Shown here piece after piece: positions 39,405 through 42,400 of a stretch of DNA of 42,400 bases. Location of the stretch: assembly GCA_902493335.1 (NCBI GenBank), contig CABUPJ010000029.1:1-42400 (forward strand), given 5' to 3'. Numbering within the stretch: position 1 is the stretch's first letter; each line of letters starts with the position of its first letter. Both the position numbers and the translations under genes were made by a program. The notes below the pieces were generated by a model that was given only the letters and a program-made list of their open reading frames with translations, was not told the origin of the DNA and did not search any database. The stretch is from an uncultured Porphyromonadaceae bacterium (lineage in GTDB: Bacteria > Bacteroidota > Bacteroidia > Bacteroidales > Muribaculaceae).

Positions 39405-41090
39405 ATGGCAGACGATAAAAAAGTAATATTCTCGATGGTGGGGGTGTCTAAGATATATCCCCCGCAGAAACAGGTATTGAAAAACATCTACCTGTCGTTT
39501 TTCTACGGAGCCAAGATCGGCATCATCGGTCTCAACGGCTCAGGCAAATCATCGCTTCTCAAGATAATCGCCGGCATTGACAAAGACTTTCAGGGTGAGG
39601 TCGTCTTCTCACCCGGTTATAGCGTAGGCTATCTCGAGCAGGATCCGCAGCTCGACCCCGACAAGACCGTCATCGAGGTCGTGCGCGAGGGTGTGCAGCC
39701 CATCATGGATCTCATGGCCGAGTTTGACGCCGTCAACCTCAGCTTCGGTGACCCCGATGTCCTCGAGGACCCCGACAAGATGGACGCCCTCATCGCCCGT
39801 CAGGCCGAGCTTCAGGATAAACTTGACGCTGTCGACGCGTGGAATATCGACTCTAAGCTCGAGCGCGCCATGGACGCCCTGCAGTGTCCGCCCGACGACC
39901 AGAAGATATCGACCCTCTCGGGAGGCGAGCGCCGCCGCGTGGCTCTCTGCCGCCTGTTGCTTCAGCAGCCCGACGTGCTCCTCCTCGACGAGCCTACCAA
40001 CCACCTCGACGCCGAGTCGATCGACTGGCTTGAGCAGCATCTCAACCAGTATCCCGGCACCGTCATAGCCATCACTCACGACCGCTATTTCCTCGACCAT
40101 GTCGCAGGCTGGATTCTCGAGCTCGACCGCGGCGAAGGCATACCCTGGAAGGGCAACTACTCATCGTGGCTCGACCAGAAGACAAAACGTATGGCCCTTG
40201 AGGAGAAGCAGGCCAGCAAGCGCCGCAAAACCCTCGAGCGCGAGCTCGAATGGGTGCGCATGGCGCCCAAGGCGCGTCAGGCAAAAGGCAAGGCCCGTCT
40301 GTCGTCTTATGACCGCCTGCTCAACGAAGACCAGAAACAGAAGGAAGAACGTCTCGAAATCTTCATCCCCAACGGCCCGCGTCTGGGCAACAAGGTCATC
40401 GAGGCCACAGGCCTCTCAAAGGCGTTCGGCAAGAAACAGCTCTTCGCCGGTCTTGACTTCTCGCTCCCGCCAAACGGCATCGTCGGTGTCATCGGTCCCA
40501 ACGGCGCCGGCAAGACAACCCTCTTCCGCCTCATCATGGGTCAGGAGAAACCCGACGCCGGCAGCTTCGACGTCGGTGAGACCGTCAAGATCGCCTATGT
40601 CGACCAGACCCACCACGATCTGCTGCCTGACAAGACCGTCTATGAAGTCATTTCGCAGGGCGTCGAGTCGTTCCGCATGGGCGGTCGCGACGTCAATGCC
40701 CGCGCATATCTGTCGAAATTCAACTTCACCGGCGCCGACCAGGAGAAGAAGATCGGAGTCCTCTCGGGTGGCGAGCGCAACCGTCTCCACCTCGCCATGG
40801 CTCTCAAGGAAGAAGGCAACGTCCTTCTGCTTGACGAACCTACCAACGACATCGATGTCAACACCCTGCGCGCTCTCGAGGAAGGTCTCGACGACTTCGC
40901 CGGATGCGCCGTCGTCGTCAGCCACGACCGTTGGTTCCTCGACCGCATCTGCACCCACATACTCTCGTTCGAGGGCGACGGCAAGGTTGTCTTCTATCAG
41001 GGATCATACTCAGATTACGAAGACTACAAACGTGCCCGCAACGACGGCAAGGAACCCCCTCGCCGCCGCTACCGCAAACTGATGGAGTGA
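39405..41090 (+). CDS. ettA: Energy-dependent translational throttle protein EttA (ABC-F ATPase)
   Basis: 561 residues, typical for EttA. Two ABC domains without membrane spans: Walker A GLNGSGKSS and GPNGAGKTT, signatures LSGGERRR and LSGGERNR, Walker B LLLDEPTNHLD and LLLDEPTNDID. The charged 'arm' insertion in domain 1 (about 105-140, DPDKMDALIARQAELQDKLD) and the interdomain linker (KTKRMALEEKQASKRRKTLERELEWVR) mark EttA rather than other ABC-F members. It binds the ribosomal E site and gates translation in response to ADP/ATP. Confidence 0.96.
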   Translation: MADDKKVIFSMVGVSKIYPPQKQVLKNIYLSFFYGAKIGIIGLNGSGKSSLLKIIAGIDKDFQGEVVFSPGYSVGYLEQDPQLDPDKTVIEVVREGVQPIMDLMAEFDAVNLSFGDPDVLEDPDKMDALIARQAELQDKLDAVDAWNIDSKLERAMDALQCPPDDQKISTLSGGERRRVALCRLLLQQPDVLLLDEPTNHLDAESIDWLEQHLNQYPGTVIAITHDRYFLDHVAGWILELDRGEGIPWKGNYSSWLDQKTKRMALEEKQASKRRKTLERELEWVRMAPKARQAKGKARLSSYDRLLNEDQKQKEERLEIFIPNGPRLGNKVIEATGLSKAFGKKQLFAGLDFSLPPNGIVGVIGPNGAGKTTLFRLIMGQEKPDAGSFDVGETVKIAYVDQTHHDLLPDKTVYEVISQGVESFRMGGRDVNARAYLSKFNFTGADQEKKIGVLSGGERNRLHLAMALKEEGNVLLLDEPTNDIDVNTLRALEEGLDDFAGCAVVVSHDRWFLDRICTHILSFEGDGKVVFYQGSYSDYEDYKRARNDGKEPPRRRYRKLME

Positions 41091-41145
41091 CACATCTGTC
41101 GCTTCGCTGCGTAAGCAAAACGTTTTATTTTGATTATAAATTGAT

Positions 41146-41184
41146 AAAAACAGCTGTTGAAACGCATTCAACAGCTGTTTTTTT
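41146..41184 (+). terminator. Rho-independent terminator after ettA
   Basis: CAGCTGTTGAA (41151-41161) pairs perfectly with TTCAACAGCTG (41167-41177), extended by A-run and T-run pairing, and is followed by seven Ts. The symmetry means it could also work on the minus strand. Confidence 0.9.
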
Positions 41185-41195
41185 GTCAACAATGT

Positions 41196-41226
41196 TTTGC
41201 CATGTGCAAAATACTGTGTAACTTTG
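41196..41226 (+). promoter_or_regulatory. Consensus promoter with no protein gene downstream
   Basis: TTTG (41196-41199), a 19-bp spacer, then TAACTTTG (41219-41226): one of the best promoter matches in the window. The next protein gene starts 376 bp away, behind a terminator and with its own -7 box. Confidence 0.7.
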
Positions 41227-41231
41227 CAGCA

Positions 41232-41501
41232 GATTATCACACCTTTTAAGGCTTTATCTTAGACCGATAATTATTTACGCATTATTAACTTCATTATGGA
41301 CTAAGCTAAGGCATGCATTAGACAATCCGTCGCGATGACGACATAAAATAATGTAGAGAGGTGTTATAGACAAGTAAGTATGATATAATCTCTACACTGT
41401 TTTATTCTATAGGACAACTTCTTTATTAGAATCACAAATCGTGCCTTTTGGCTTAAGTCCTCTGCTCATTGCTTGAAATGGGCAGCGGACAAATTTTTTT
41501 T
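41232..41501 (+). ncRNA. Candidate non-coding RNA (about 270 nt)
   Basis: The segment lies between a consensus promoter (41196-41226) and a hairpin-plus-T8 terminator (41457-41501). Every ATG inside runs into a stop within a few codons, except one in the terminator hairpin that gives 16 codons. Structure: a long hairpin at 41343-41405 (ATAAAA/TTTTAT, 3x3 internal loop, TGTAGAGA/TCTCTACA, bulge, TTATA/TATAA), a small CGTC/GACG hairpin at 41328-41340 and CTTAG/CTAAG pairing further 5'. The DNA is far more AT-rich than its surroundings. No tmRNA, RNase P or SRP signature was seen; a divergent 6S RNA cannot be excluded. Confidence 0.45.
41457..41501 (+). terminator. Rho-independent terminator of the candidate sRNA
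   Basis: GTCCTCTGCTCATT (41457-41470) pairs with AATGGGCAGCGGAC (41477-41490) through 14 positions, with one mismatch and one G-T wobble; loop of 6 nt, then AAA and eight Ts. Confidence 0.8.
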
Positions 41502-41545
41502 ATACCTGTCGGTTGTTTTCGGGAATAACGTATACAAAAAATGTT

Positions 41546-41553
41546 TACCTTTG
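41546..41553 (+). promoter_or_regulatory. -7 element of the ferritin gene
   Basis: TACCTTTG, a perfect -7 box, lies 48 nt before the ferritin ATG, leaving an A-rich leader of roughly 43 nt without a Shine-Dalgarno sequence. The -33 element is weak. Confidence 0.6.
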
Positions 41554-41601
41554 TATGCTTGAAAACAGAAGACAAAACAACCCAAAAATATTATTACAAT
41601 C

Positions 41602-42120
41602 ATGATCTGTAACAAAATTCAGGACGCTCTAAACGAGCAAATCAATGCCGAGCTCTGGTCGGCTTATCTCTATCTCTCGATGGGCATGCATTTTGAGGCA
41701 GAAGGCTGCAAAGGTCTCGCTAACTGGTTTAAAGTGCAGTTTAAAGAAGAACAGGCCCATGCCGAAATCTTCATGAACTATCTCAATTCTCGCGGCGGAC
41801 GTGTCGTGCTCAAACCCATCGCAGCCGTTGAGACAAAATGGGATTCGCCTCTGGCAGCTTTCGAAGCCACTCTTGCACATGAGCAGAAAGTGACAGCCAT
41901 GATCAACAATCTCTATGCCCTCGCAATGGACGAACACGACTATGCCACACGCGGCAAACTCGACTGGTTTGTTTCCGAGCAGGTTGAAGAAGAAGAGACA
42001 GCCCGCGACCTTGTCGACCGCCTCAAACTCATCGGCAACGACGGCCTTGCCCTCTACACCCTCGATCAGGAACTCGGCGCCCGCACATACACCGTGCCCT
42101 CGCCCCTCGCAGGCAAATAA
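41602..42120 (+). CDS. ftnA: Bacterial non-haem ferritin
   Basis: 172 residues, a full-length four-helix-bundle ferritin. Ferroxidase-site residues are visible: Glu in NEQINAELWSAYLYLS (helix A), Glu and His in FKEEQAHAEIFMNYL (helix B), Glu in LAHEQKVTAMI (helix C) and the acidic cluster SEQVEEEETARDLVDRL (helix D). It forms a 24-subunit cytoplasmic shell that oxidises and stores iron, and protects against oxidative damage. It is monocistronic, with its own promoter and terminator. Confidence 0.96.
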   Translation: MICNKIQDALNEQINAELWSAYLYLSMGMHFEAEGCKGLANWFKVQFKEEQAHAEIFMNYLNSRGGRVVLKPIAAVETKWDSPLAAFEATLAHEQKVTAMINNLYALAMDEHDYATRGKLDWFVSEQVEEEETARDLVDRLKLIGNDGLALYTLDQELGARTYTVPSPLAGK

Positions 42121-42144
42121 ACCGTTACAAAAAGACTATCGAAA

Positions 42145-42186
42145 CGGGAGCGAGCCACTACAAAAGCTCGCTCCCGCTTCTCTTTT
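42145..42186 (+). terminator. Rho-independent terminator after ferritin
   Basis: CGGGAGCGAGC (42145-42155) pairs perfectly with GCTCGCTCCCG (42166-42176) over a 10-nt loop, followed by a pyrimidine-rich CTTCTCTTTT tract. It lies 24 nt after the ftnA stop. Positions 42187-42290 show no gene. Confidence 0.85.
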
Positions 42187-42292
42187 CCCCGGCTCCGAGC
42201 CTAACAAAGGCCATTAGCCAAAGCTATTAATGCGCCGGCCTCGAGCTCGGCGACGTGTGAAAGCCGTGTTTGCGCTAAATTTGTCTTTGTGT

Positions 42293-42400
42293 CGGCGGCT
42301 TGCCGCCGTATGGAACTACGGCTTAATCCGTAGTAGCCAACTCATTGGTTCCAAGGGCTGAAGCCCTTGGTCCATATCGCCTGCAAGGCGATGATTTTAC
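42293..42400 (-). repeat. Multi-hairpin intergenic repeat, block 4 (runs off the window)
   Basis: Read on the minus strand from the right edge: GTAAAATC, hairpin C (42376-42392), hairpin D (42352-42369, AGGGCT/AGCCCT stem), conserved linker ending AGTTGGCT (42335-42351), hairpin E (42315-42334, stem ACTACGG/CCGTAGT) and an extra GC hairpin F (42293-42308, CGGCGGC/GCCGCCG). Order and linkers match block 1, while the D and E stems differ by paired substitutions. Hairpins A and B should lie just beyond 42400. Confidence 0.8.

Noticed and set aside
41232..41501. tmRNA, RNase P RNA or SRP RNA as identity of the candidate sRNA
   Set aside because: No tRNA-like 3' end with CCA, no RNase P core sequence and no SRP apical-loop motif could be found; 6S RNA was left open rather than assigned.
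42276..42283. TAAATTTG as a promoter near the right edge
   Set aside because: No -33 element at 19-21 bp and no gene visible before the window ends; may be chance in an AT-rich stretch.

Overview
The window reads as chromosomal DNA of a gut-type Bacteroidota, most likely order Bacteroidales. Evidence: SusC/SusD pairs, a GLPGLI protein, a BioG-BioC fusion, Bacteroidetes promoters (TTTG, about 19-21 bp, TAnnTTTG), almost no Shine-Dalgarno sequences, and secreted proteins with a short C-terminal 'Y..L/IDG..V....GIY' tail. The fairly GC-rich coding DNA would suit Muribaculaceae, but that family assignment is inference.

Layout. 1-241: start of an unrecognised gene leaving the window on the minus strand. 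575-3978: GLPGLI protein and TonB-receptor-like barrel (minus), divergent from a histidine kinase/response regulator pair (4145-6306). 6356-6547: small unknown gene. 6814-19870: polysaccharide utilisation locus (PUL) with a membrane-spanning SusR-like regulator, then susC, susD, a five-module SusE-like lipoprotein, a clan GH-D (GH27-like) hydrolase, a SusB-type GH97 and a secreted two-module SusE-like protein. The enzymes point to an alpha-glucan, but no GH13 is present. 19994-22502: glycosyltransferase and flippase. 22493-26999 (minus): nitroreductase, a 352-bp MITE-like element, a secreted protein of unknown function, YaaA and a beta-propeller-like protein. 27070-31497: biotin operon bioA-bioF-bioGC-bioD without bioB. 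31547-33971: DEDDy exonuclease, small membrane protein, gpmI. 34041-34830: a 9-bp phased repeat and a Y1 (IS200/RAYT-like) transposase between arrays of hairpin repeats. 34862-38352: a Ser-type sulfatase divergent from a secreted helical protein plus anaerobic sulfatase maturase, with a mirror-symmetric promoter between them. 38400-42120: ruvX-def-ettA, an AT-rich non-coding stretch with its own promoter and terminator (candidate sRNA), and ferritin. 42293-42400: another hairpin array runs off the end.

Most noteworthy: (i) a family of multi-hairpin intergenic repeats in four blocks whose stems change sequence but keep pairing, linked to a Y1 transposase; (ii) a candidate non-coding RNA at about 41232-41501; (iii) the 15-bp perfect inverted repeat around overlapping divergent promoters at 36432-36484, which gives sulfatase and maturase mRNAs the same leader; (iv) seven promoters whose -7 box ends only 4-8 nt before the start codon, implying leaderless mRNAs. 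All functional calls come from reading motifs and context; no database search was run.
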